DNA of 58,244 nt from Pseudomonadota bacterium (GTDB lineage: Bacteria; Pseudomonadota; Alphaproteobacteria; Rhizobiales; Xanthobacteraceae): assembly GCA_023451825.1 (NCBI GenBank), contig JAEXYA010000022.1, forward strand, positions 1-58,244, in the 5' to 3' direction. The stretch's first letter is position 1; every line of letters starts with the position of its first letter. Of the stretch, positions 1 through 6,831 are shown piece after piece. Both the position numbers and the translations under genes were made by a program. The notes under the pieces were generated by a model that was given only the letters and a program-made list of their open reading frames with translations, was not told where the DNA came from and did no database searches.

Positions 1-45
1 GGGCACCCCCACCCCTGCCCCTCCCCCGCAAGAGCGGGAGAGGGG
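1..45. repeat. Half of a family E repeat, in frame in hrpB
   Basis: The window starts in a sequence almost identical to 10387-10428, with a net difference of three bases. It is open in the hrpB reading frame and would encode a Pro-rich then Glu/Arg-rich insert. The left half of the repeat lies outside the window. Confidence 0.75.
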
Positions 46-1021
46 TTCTTCGGCGCTTTCCACTGGCACCATGCTCGCCTTCGCCTTTCCGGATCGTGTC
101 GCCAAGAATCGCGGCAATGGCAGCTTCGTGCTCGCCAATGGTCGCGGCGCCTCGATCGAGCAAAGCGCTGCGCTGGCCAAAGCGCCCTATATCGCCGTCG
201 GCGAACTCACCGGCACCGCCGCCAATGGCCGTATCCTGCTGGCGGCGCCGATCTCCCAGGCCGAGATCGAAACCCGCTTCGCCGATCAGATCACCGATGC
301 CGACGAGATCAGTTTCGACCGCGCCTCCACATCTTTGCGCGGTCGCCGCAGGCGCAGCCTGCATGCCATCACCTTCTCCGAAGCACCGCTGACGGTGACG
401 GCTTCGGAGGCCGCCGCGCGCGTTTTCGCCGATGGCCTCGCCTCACTCGGCCTGGATCGCCTGCCATGGTCGAAGGCGCTGCAGCAGTGGCGCGGGCGCG
501 TGATGTTCTTGCGGGCTTCCGAGGGCGACGTATGGCCCGATTTGTCCGATCAGGCGCTGGTCGATACGCGCGAGGCCTGGCTGGTACCGGCGCTGTTCGG
601 CAAAACCTCGCTGCGGGATTTCTCCGCTGGCGACTTGTCCGATGCCATCATGAACCTGCTGTCATGGGATCTGCGCGCCCGCCTCGACAAGGAAGCGCCG
701 ACCCATTTCGAAGCGCCCACCGGCAGCATGCTGGCGATCGACTATGAAGCCGAGCAGGGGCCGACCATCGCCGTGCGTTTGCAGGAGTTGTTCGGCCTCG
801 GCACGCATCCGTCCGTTGCCAGGGGCAAGGTGCCTCTGGTGCTGGAGTTGTTGTCTCCCGCGCAGCGGCCGGTCCAGGTGACCCGCGATCTGCCGGGTTT
901 CTGGCGCGGCAGCTATCAGGATGTCCGCTCCGACCTGCGCGGCCGCTATCCGCGCCATCCCTGGCCCGACGATCCGGCCTCGGCCATGCCGACACGCCGG
1001 GCCAAGCCGCGCGGGACATAA
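2..1021 (+). CDS. hrpB: ATP-dependent helicase HrpB, C-terminal part (5' end outside window)
   Basis: This is the C-terminal third of an HrpB-type DEAH/DExH-box RNA helicase. The recognisable stretch starts at about base 71 (LAFAFPDRVAKNRG, then LANGRGA), matching the segment that follows the helicase and HA2-like domains in this family. The end contains the usual conserved C-terminal block, with VPLVLELLSPAQRPVQVT, LPGFW and RGRYPRHPWPDDP. HrpB proteins are about 800 residues, so the two helicase domains lie to the left. The frame stays open to the window edge. Bases 1-45 are a family E palindromic repeat that reads in frame as a Pro/Glu/Arg-rich insert just before the conserved part. The ATG at 71 could instead be the start of a truncated fragment; this cannot be settled here. 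Confidence 0.85.
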   Translation, partial: GTPTPAPPPQERERGSSALSTGTMLAFAFPDRVAKNRGNGSFVLANGRGASIEQSAALAKAPYIAVGELTGTAANGRILLAAPISQAEIETRFADQITDADEISFDRASTSLRGRRRRSLHAITFSEAPLTVTASEAAARVFADGLASLGLDRLPWSKALQQWRGRVMFLRASEGDVWPDLSDQALVDTREAWLVPALFGKTSLRDFSAGDLSDAIMNLLSWDLRARLDKEAPTHFEAPTGSMLAIDYEAEQGPTIAVRLQELFGLGTHPSVARGKVPLVLELLSPAQRPVQVTRDLPGFWRGSYQDVRSDLRGRYPRHPWPDDPASAMPTRRAKPRGT

Positions 1022-1149
1022 GCCCGCTTTAACCCTTCGCTCATCCTTTTCGCGAAAATAGCACTCTGGTCCATCGTCCCGTACGGACGGTGGCGGCGAT
1101 CCGTGGTCGATTGCGGTTCCGCCTGTTTGCGTTGGGTAGAGGGTTGCGT

Positions 1150-1671
1150 ATGCGTAGCATCATGTTTCTCGCGGCAGTGCTGGTCGGTCTCGGCACCGTG
1201 ATGGCGCAGGTCGCCGACAAGATGACCTCGACACCGGCAATGGCACGGACCGAAGCCGCGCCCACACGTCTCGCGTCCCTCAGTTCGCCGCAAGCCGGTA
1301 TTCGCAGCCTGTCCATTCCCCGCGATGCCCGTGGCCACTTCCAGACCGAAGGGCGCATCGACGGTCAGCGTATCGGCTTCATGGTCGATACCGGTGCATC
1401 GGTGATCGCCCTCAACGAGACATCTGCGGCCCGGTTCGGCCTGCGTCCGTCGCGCGCCGAATATAACGCCACGGTGACAACGGCGAATGGCAAGCTGAAA
1501 GCCGCGCGCGCAAAACTGCCGATGGTGCAGGTTGGCGAGATTACCGTGCGTGATGTGGATGCGATGGTGCTGCCCGATGAGGCGCTATCGGAGAATTTGT
1601 TGGGACTGTCGTTTCTCTCCAAGCTGAAGCGATTCGAATATTCCAACGGGCAGATGATTCTCGAGCAGTAG
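1150..1671 (+). CDS. Retropepsin-like (clan AA) aspartic protease, membrane-anchored
   Basis: The 173-residue protein has an N-terminal hydrophobic segment (residues 3-20), a linker, and a retropepsin-like domain with the catalytic motif DTGAS at residues 80-84 in the context GFMVDTGASVIAL. It ends with the conserved LLGLSFLSKLKRFEYSNGQMIL block of the TIGR02281 family of small alphaproteobacterial aspartic proteases. One active-site Asp per chain implies a homodimer, as in retroviral proteases. The hydrophobic start suggests inner-membrane anchoring with the domain in the periplasm. The ATG at 1150 was chosen because a signal anchor follows it directly; a GTG at 1090 is also in frame. The substrate is unknown. 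Confidence 0.8.
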   Translation: MRSIMFLAAVLVGLGTVMAQVADKMTSTPAMARTEAAPTRLASLSSPQAGIRSLSIPRDARGHFQTEGRIDGQRIGFMVDTGASVIALNETSAARFGLRPSRAEYNATVTTANGKLKAARAKLPMVQVGEITVRDVDAMVLPDEALSENLLGLSFLSKLKRFEYSNGQMILEQ

Positions 1672-1810
1672 TAACCTTTCCGCTTAACGCTGCGGCCCCA
1701 TTTCAAACACCTTCGGCCACTTGAATACCGCCGCGCCTTCCCAATGGCGCGCGGGGCAGCTAAGGCTGTGCTATTCAAATAAAAACATCATCATTCGCGA
1801 GAGGTCGTCG

Positions 1811-3310
1811 ATGTTTCCGAAGCCCAAACCCTTGCTCGTGCCCAATACCTACGCTTACGAATCAGAGCCGATGGTGAAAGCCACGGGTTTTCGCGAATAT
1901 GATGCGCGCTGGTTGTTCGGCAAGGAAATCAATCTGATGGGCGTGCAGGCGCTGGGCATGGGGCTCGGCGTGCTGATCGGAGAACTCGGCCAGAAACAGG
2001 AAATCGTCACCGGTCACGATTTCCGCGGCTATTCCGCCTCGATCAAATACGCGCTGATGACCGGCCTCATGGCAGCCGGATGTAAGGTTCATGACATCGG
2101 CCTTGCGGTCACGCCGATGGCGTATTTCGCGCAATTCGATCTCGACGTGCCCTGCGTCGCCATGGTCACCGCTTCGCATAATGACAATGGCTGGACCGGC
2201 GTGAAGATGGGCGCCAACAAGCCGCTCACTTTCGGCCCCGATGAAATGACGCGATTGAAAGAGATCGTGCTCAATGCCGAGTTCAAGAACAAGGCCGGCG
2301 GCTCCTATCACTTCCACGAAAACTATCCGGCGCGCTACATCGCCGATCTCACCAATCGCCCGAAGCTGAAGCGCAAGCTGAAGGTCGTCGTCGCCTGTGG
2401 CAACGGCACCGCCGGCGCCTTCGCGCCGCAGGTGATGGAAGCGATCGGTTGCGAGGTGATCCCGCTCGATGTCGAGCTCGATCACACCTTTCCGAAGTAC
2501 AATCCGAACCCGGAAGACATGGAGATGCTGCACGCGATCCGCGATGCGGTTCTCGAGCACAAGGCCGATGTCGGCCTCGGTTTCGATGGCGACGGCGATC
2601 GCTGCGGCGTCGTTGATAACACCGGCGAGGAAATTTTTGCGGACAAGGTCGGCGTGATGCTCGCACGCGATATGTCGGCAGTTCACAAGAATGCGGAATT
2701 CGTCGTCGACGTGAAATCGACGGGGCTGTTCATCACTGATCCTGTACTGCAGCAGCAGAATGCCAAGACGACCTATTGGAAGACCGGCCATTCCTACATG
2801 AAGCGCCGCACCCATGAGCTGAAGGCGCTCGCCGGCTTCGAGAAGTCGGGCCACTTCTTCTTCAATGCACCGGTTGGCCGCGGTTATGACGACGGCCTCG
2901 TGTCGGCGATTGCCATCTGCGAAATGCTGGATCGTGCGCCGGACAAATCGATGGCAGACCTGAAGGAAGCGCTGCCAAAAACCTGGTCATCGCCGACCAT
3001 GTCGCCGCATTGCGACGACGAGAAGAAGTATGGCGTCGTCGATGCCGTCGTGAAGCACTTTGAGGCGGCGCAGAAGAAGGGTGACAATGTCGCCGGTCAG
3101 TCGATCCGCGATCTCGTCACGGTGAATGGCGTGCGCGTCACCTGCGAGGACGGCAGCTGGGGCCTGGTGCGCGCCTCGTCAAACAAGCCGGAGCTTGTCG
3201 TCGTGGTCGAGAGCCCGGTGTCGAAGCAGCGCATGCACGACATGTTCGATGCCATCAATCTCGTACTGAAAACGCATCCGGAAGTCGGTGCGTATAACCA
3301 GACGATTTAG
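1811..3310 (+). CDS. Phosphomannomutase / phosphoglucomutase
   Basis: The 499-residue alpha-D-phosphohexomutase interconverts hexose 1- and 6-phosphates and feeds GDP-mannose or UDP-glucose synthesis for envelope polysaccharides. The phosphoserine loop is TASHND at residues 120-125 (Ser122 in the phospho-acceptor position), and the metal-binding loop DGDGDR lies at 259-264. A sugar-binding region (EKSGHFFF) and a C-terminal domain (VRASSNKPELVVVVES) follow. The ATG at 1811 gives the family length and lies after an AT-rich promoter-like stretch; an in-frame ATG at 1721 would add an unconserved leader. It is monocistronic, with a family A repeat immediately downstream. Specificity (PMM, PGM or both) cannot be read from sequence alone. 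Confidence 0.88.
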   Translation: MFPKPKPLLVPNTYAYESEPMVKATGFREYDARWLFGKEINLMGVQALGMGLGVLIGELGQKQEIVTGHDFRGYSASIKYALMTGLMAAGCKVHDIGLAVTPMAYFAQFDLDVPCVAMVTASHNDNGWTGVKMGANKPLTFGPDEMTRLKEIVLNAEFKNKAGGSYHFHENYPARYIADLTNRPKLKRKLKVVVACGNGTAGAFAPQVMEAIGCEVIPLDVELDHTFPKYNPNPEDMEMLHAIRDAVLEHKADVGLGFDGDGDRCGVVDNTGEEIFADKVGVMLARDMSAVHKNAEFVVDVKSTGLFITDPVLQQQNAKTTYWKTGHSYMKRRTHELKALAGFEKSGHFFFNAPVGRGYDDGLVSAIAICEMLDRAPDKSMADLKEALPKTWSSPTMSPHCDDEKKYGVVDAVVKHFEAAQKKGDNVAGQSIRDLVTVNGVRVTCEDGSWGLVRASSNKPELVVVVESPVSKQRMHDMFDAINLVLKTHPEVGAYNQTI

Positions 3311-3315
3311 TTGCC

Positions 3316-3436
3316 CTGTCGTCCCGGCGAACGCCGGGACCCATACACGGCGGGGGTGCGATGGCGCAGTGCTGCTAATGTCATGACTTATCATGACATC
3401 GGAGGTTATGGGTCCCGGCGTTCGCCGGGACGACAG
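3316..3436. repeat. Family A palindromic repeat (copy 1)
   Basis: The unit is a long imperfect inverted repeat. Both arms carry a CCCGGCGaACGCCGGGa-type hairpin, and the outer ends read CTGTCGTCCC and GGGACGACAG. The same design occurs near 17180, 18021, 44703 and 56434. It sits between the phosphohexomutase gene and the convergent Lrp gene and could act as a bidirectional transcription stop. Confidence 0.85.
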
Positions 3437-3441
3437 GATCA

Positions 3442-3951
3442 TCAACCCGCCGGCATCGGCGGCACCGGCAATGCCGTCACCGACTTGATCTTCTCCATCG
3501 CAAAGCGCGACGTCACATTCTTCAGCGCCACGGCGCTGATCAGCTTCTTGTAAAACACGTCATAGCTCTGCATGTCCGCCACCACGACGCGGAGCATGTA
3601 ATCGACGTCACCGGCCATCCGGTAGAATTCCATCACTTCCGGCATGGCGCTGACGGCATCGGCGAATTTCTTCAGCCAGGCGTCGGAGTGATCGCTGCTC
3701 TCCACCGAGACGAACACCGAGATGCCCAGGCCGATCTTGTTCTGATCGACCAGCGCCACCCGGCGCAGGATCACGCCGTCAGCTTCGAGGCGCTGGATGC
3801 GCTTCCAGCACGGCGTCGAGGACAGGCCGACGCGATCGCCGATTTCGGCGACGGAGAGCGAGGCGTCTTCTTGCAGAACCGTGAGGATCTTGCGGTCGAT
3901 CGCATCGAGGCGACGCGTGGATTCAGAGGTGGTGTCAGCGACATCGGTCAT
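3442..3951 (-). CDS. Lrp/AsnC family transcriptional regulator
   Basis: The 169-residue protein has the standard Lrp/AsnC layout: an N-terminal winged helix (about residues 14-65, LDAIDRKILTVLQ and LSSTPCWKRIQRLEADGVI) and a C-terminal RAM/AsnC ligand-binding domain (GDVDYMLRVVVADMQSYDVFY). Such proteins usually respond to amino acids and often repress their own gene. An imperfect palindrome upstream at 3970-3995 is a plausible autoregulatory operator. Its end lies close to the family A repeat that separates it from the convergent phosphohexomutase gene. The regulated genes are not evident. Confidence 0.9.
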   Translation of the reverse strand: MTDVADTTSESTRRLDAIDRKILTVLQEDASLSVAEIGDRVGLSSTPCWKRIQRLEADGVILRRVALVDQNKIGLGISVFVSVESSDHSDAWLKKFADAVSAMPEVMEFYRMAGDVDYMLRVVVADMQSYDVFYKKLISAVALKNVTSRFAMEKIKSVTALPVPPMPAG

Positions 3952-3969
3952 GAGAAGAACTTTGTTCTA

Positions 3970-3995
3970 TATATACGGTTGAATAACCTCATATA
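3970..3995. promoter_or_regulatory. Imperfect palindrome upstream of the Lrp gene
   Basis: TATAT..GGTT-GAAT-AACC..ATATA forms a 26-bp imperfect dyad in the AT-rich region 19 to 44 bases before the lrp-like start codon. AT-rich dyads of this kind are typical Lrp-family operators. The assignment is by position only. Confidence 0.35.
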
Positions 3996-4033
3996 TGGAA
4001 CAATCTTCTAAATCAAGGTGAGGACGTTTGTGT

Positions 4034-4130
4034 CGTAGGATGGGTTGAGCGCAGCGAAAACCCATCACTTTACGTGCCAAGGCGACGGATTTTCACTCCG
4101 GCGCTTCGCGCCTCCGTTCACCCGTCCTAC
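4034..4130. repeat. Family F palindromic repeat
   Basis: A GTAGGATGGGTTGAGCG arm and a matching CCGTCCTAC end enclose an internal dyad. A related partial copy begins at 58213. The right end overlaps the 3' end of the PfkB gene and supplies its stop codon. Confidence 0.75.
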
Positions 4131-5056
4131 AAGAGCCCCACCTTCGAATCCCGTAAAAGCTGTTCAACTTCAGCACGTTGCGGGCAAGCGAAGGCGCCGC
4201 CATGGCGTGTGCATTTCAATGCCGCCGCCGCCGAAGCAAATCGGAGCGCCTCCGGCACCGATTTTCCGCTCGCAAATTCCAGCGCGAAGGCGCCGTGGAA
4301 AATATCACCTGCGCCGAGCGTATCGACCACATGGACGGGGAAGGCGGGTGTCTCCTTCGGCTGGCCATGCTCGTCGAGCCACAGCGCGCCGCGCGGACCG
4401 CGCGTCACCGCGAGGAAGGACGGTGTCAGCGTCGCGAGCTTCTGCAGGGCTTTCAGATTGTCGGAAATGCCAGCGGTGGATTGCAGGGCGTCGTCGGAGA
4501 AAATCAGATGTGACGATGCGGTCAGCAGGCCTTCATGTTGTGAGATCGTGCTGTCGATATCGACGACGACGGGGATATCGCGATGACGCGCCTCGATGCA
4601 GAGATCGGTGGCGAAACCGGCGCAGCGGCTTTCGACAAGAATAGCGTCGCAGTCCTTGAGCAGCACGTCATGCGCCGGCAGCTTCACCTTCCATAATTCG
4701 GGATCGCGGAAGGTGACGATGGTGCGCTCGCCGGTCGGGTCGATCATGACCGCCGAGATCGGGGTCACCAACCCCGGCATATGCACGAGATGCGACGCGT
4801 CGATGTCTTCCTTGGTGAGGTCGTCGAGCAGGAATTGATCCGAGCTCTCGCTCTTGTCGCCCATCGGGCCGGTCATGATGGCCTTGCCGCCCAGACGGCT
4901 GACGCCGATGGCGGCGTTCAACGCGTTGCCGCCGATGATTTGCGCGAAGCGTTGCGCGGGAAATTTCTGGCCGCGCCCCGGCACGGATTCCACGGCAAAC
5001 GTCAGGTCGCGGACGGGCAAGCCGATGCACAAGACGCGCTTGGGCTGGTCGGTCAT
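4127..5056 (-). CDS. PfkB (ribokinase) family sugar kinase
   Basis: The 309-residue protein has the ribokinase-fold signatures: an N-terminal GGNALNAAIGVSRLGG (PfkB signature 1 region) and the C-terminal DTLGAGDIFHGAFALEFASG, which holds the catalytic Asp and the anion-hole GAGD. It should phosphorylate a sugar or nucleoside at a CH2OH group using ATP; the substrate is not predictable. The ATG at 5056 is preferred over an upstream in-frame start because the family begins with the beta-strand RVLCIGLPVRDL. It lies 16 bases after nudC and is probably its co-transcribed partner. The TAG stop lies inside a family F repeat, so the last codons may have been reshaped by repeat insertion. Confidence 0.88.
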   Translation of the reverse strand: MTDQPKRVLCIGLPVRDLTFAVESVPGRGQKFPAQRFAQIIGGNALNAAIGVSRLGGKAIMTGPMGDKSESSDQFLLDDLTKEDIDASHLVHMPGLVTPISAVMIDPTGERTIVTFRDPELWKVKLPAHDVLLKDCDAILVESRCAGFATDLCIEARHRDIPVVVDIDSTISQHEGLLTASSHLIFSDDALQSTAGISDNLKALQKLATLTPSFLAVTRGPRGALWLDEHGQPKETPAFPVHVVDTLGAGDIFHGAFALEFASGKSVPEALRFASAAAALKCTRHGGAFACPQRAEVEQLLRDSKVGLL

Positions 5057-5072
5057 GAAGTCCCCTCGGGTC

Positions 5073-6011
5073 TCAAGCCTGGTCGGGATGCAGCCACCGT
5101 CCAAGCAAATGATGCGCGATCGCGAAAGGGTGCGGGCCCGCGAGCCCGTCCGGGTGCTCGCGCTTCCACATCAGCATCGCTTCATCGCGGTCAAACCAGC
5201 GGGCGTCCTCGAGCTCCATTTTGTCGATGACGATGTCATCGTTCAGCGCGCGGGCCGAGCAGCCGATCATGAGGGATGACGGATAGGGCCAGGGCTGGGT
5301 CATGTAATAAGTGACGTCCGTGCAGCGGATGCCGGATTCCTCAAAGATCTCGCGCTTCACGGCATCCTCGATGGTCTCGGCGGCTTCCACGAAGCCGGCA
5401 AGGCACGAATACATGCCCGGCGCGAACTGCTTCTGGCGGCCGAGCAGGCACTTGTCGCCCTTCTCCACCAGCATGATGACGACGGGATCGGTGCGCGGAA
5501 AATGTTCGGTCTTGCAGCTCGGGCAGACGCGCTTCCAGCCGCCTTCGGCCATCGACGATTTCGCTCCGCAATTGGCGCAAAAGCCGTGGCGCTGATGCCA
5601 GGACACCATGGATTTGGCTTGCGCGACGGCGGAGAGTTCGTCCGGATGCACGACGCCCTGCATTGCCATGCCACGCAGTTCGGACACCGCCACGTCGTCG
5701 CGACCGACGAGCTTTTCAGCAGCCGGCGCGGAAATGCCCATGCCGAACACCGCCGCGCCATCGCGCAGGCCGAGAAAAATGGTGCCGGGATTGGCGCCGA
5801 ATTTGATGGCTTCGTCGATAGAGAGGAGAGCGCGAACATTGTCGCCCTCCTTCTTCATCACCAGCGAGTCGCGATAGATCACGTAAGCGCGGCTGTCGCT
5901 CTTCTTTTCCAGCGCGAACAGCTTCTCGTCGCTGAAGCGCAGATGCGCGGCGCGATCGAGGGTGTTGGTGATGAAGGCCGGCTGGCCGAGGGGAAACAGC
6001 TTGCTCGTCAT
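5073..6011 (-). CDS. nudC: NAD(+)/NADH diphosphatase NudC (Nudix, zinc ribbon)
   Basis: The 312-residue protein should hydrolyse NADH or NAD+ to NMN(H) and AMP, and may remove NAD caps from RNA as known for E. coli NudC. Visible motifs are a zinc ribbon with CANC (145-148) and CPSC (163-166), the Nudix box starting GFVEAAETIEDAVKREIFEE (206-225) and completed by SGI (226-228), and the NADH-pyrophosphatase signature QPWPYP (239-244). The ATG at 6011 lies six bases after the HIT gene stop; a TTG at 6020 overlapping that stop is an alternative. It sits in a HIT-nudC-PfkB run on the minus strand, which suggests a nucleotide-housekeeping operon. Confidence 0.93.
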   Translation of the reverse strand: MTSKLFPLGQPAFITNTLDRAAHLRFSDEKLFALEKKSDSRAYVIYRDSLVMKKEGDNVRALLSIDEAIKFGANPGTIFLGLRDGAAVFGMGISAPAAEKLVGRDDVAVSELRGMAMQGVVHPDELSAVAQAKSMVSWHQRHGFCANCGAKSSMAEGGWKRVCPSCKTEHFPRTDPVVIMLVEKGDKCLLGRQKQFAPGMYSCLAGFVEAAETIEDAVKREIFEESGIRCTDVTYYMTQPWPYPSSLMIGCSARALNDDIVIDKMELEDARWFDRDEAMLMWKREHPDGLAGPHPFAIAHHLLGRWLHPDQA

Positions 6012-6016
6012 GGGAT

Positions 6017-6439
6017 TCAACCGAGCCAGATCTTGCGACGGAGTTCAGAGATGAAACGCTGCACTTCTTCGGCATCATGCGCGAGCGGCGGCATCACACC
6101 CCACACCGGGCGCGGCCATGCCGCGTCGGTCTTGCGGCGCGCGATGATGTGCACATGCAGCTGCGGCACGACATTGCCGAGCGCTGCGACATTGAGCTTG
6201 TCGCAACGCGTGACTTCCTTCAGCGCCCGGCCGACGCGATTGATCTCGGTCATGAGCTGCGCCTGGGCGACCTCGTCGAGATCGATGATGTCGATGATGT
6301 CGGCCCGGCGCGGCACCAGCATCAGCCAGGGATAATGCGCATCCTTCACCACCAGCACGCGGCTGAGGGGCAGGTCGCCGATATCGATGGTGTCTTGCTG
6401 AAGCTGCTTGTGCAGCTCGAAGGAAGGATTGGTGGCCAT
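6017..6439 (-). CDS. HIT family (histidine triad) protein
   Basis: The 140-residue protein is a HIT-superfamily nucleotide hydrolase or transferase. The signature region reads VVPQLHVHIIAR (91-101): two of the usual triad histidines, H95 and H97, are present, and the first triad position is Gln (Q93). LMLVPRRADIIDIIDLD is the typical N-terminal strand-helix region. The ATG at 6439 gives the family length; the frame runs upstream without similarity. It is the first gene of a minus-strand run with nudC and the PfkB kinase. The substrate is unknown. Confidence 0.88.
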   Translation of the reverse strand: MATNPSFELHKQLQQDTIDIGDLPLSRVLVVKDAHYPWLMLVPRRADIIDIIDLDEVAQAQLMTEINRVGRALKEVTRCDKLNVAALGNVVPQLHVHIIARRKTDAAWPRPVWGVMPPLAHDAEEVQRFISELRRKIWLG

Positions 6440-6611
6440 TCGGTCTCTCGATTTTGACGTTGAGAATCGCAGGAACTGGCCCCGCAAACAACTCCGAGAT
6501 GCATGCTTTTGCGCGCATCCGCCACGATTTCTTGCGGCAACACGGAGGCAAATCCTGCGGCAAACTTGCGGCACGCGCTGCGCTTGCTTTCCGGCCGGTT
6601 TGGCCCCAAAT

Positions 6612-6718
6612 AGGCACCGGGAGATTGGCGGTGGACGAGCCACTCGCCAATCGGGTCAGGACCGGAAGGTAGCAGCCCTAACGAGATCCGGATCGGGTCG
6701 CTCGTCAGTCTCCTACCT
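6612..6718 (+). ncRNA. ffs: Signal recognition particle RNA (4.5S / SRP RNA, small type)
   Basis: The conserved SRP domain IV core is present: GGTCAGGACCGGAAGGTAGC (6654-6673) followed by AGCCCTAACGA, with the GGAA tetraloop and the asymmetric loop that binds Ffh. Flanking arms pair: GACGAGC (6634-6640) with GCTCGTC (6700-6706), GGAGA (6620-6624) with TCTCC (6709-6713), and AGG with CCT at the ends. The position directly before dnaX is the usual location of ffs in alphaproteobacteria. The exact ends are estimates from the pairing. Confidence 0.9.
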
Positions 6719-6831
6719 TGTCTATCGCGCAAGTCTGGCGCCCGTGGGCGGAACTTCTGGTTCCCGTGGCCCCGCTAGATGCCCGATGGTCCGCAAGCCG
6801 GCCTTTGAGACAACATTTTGCGGATTTCTCG

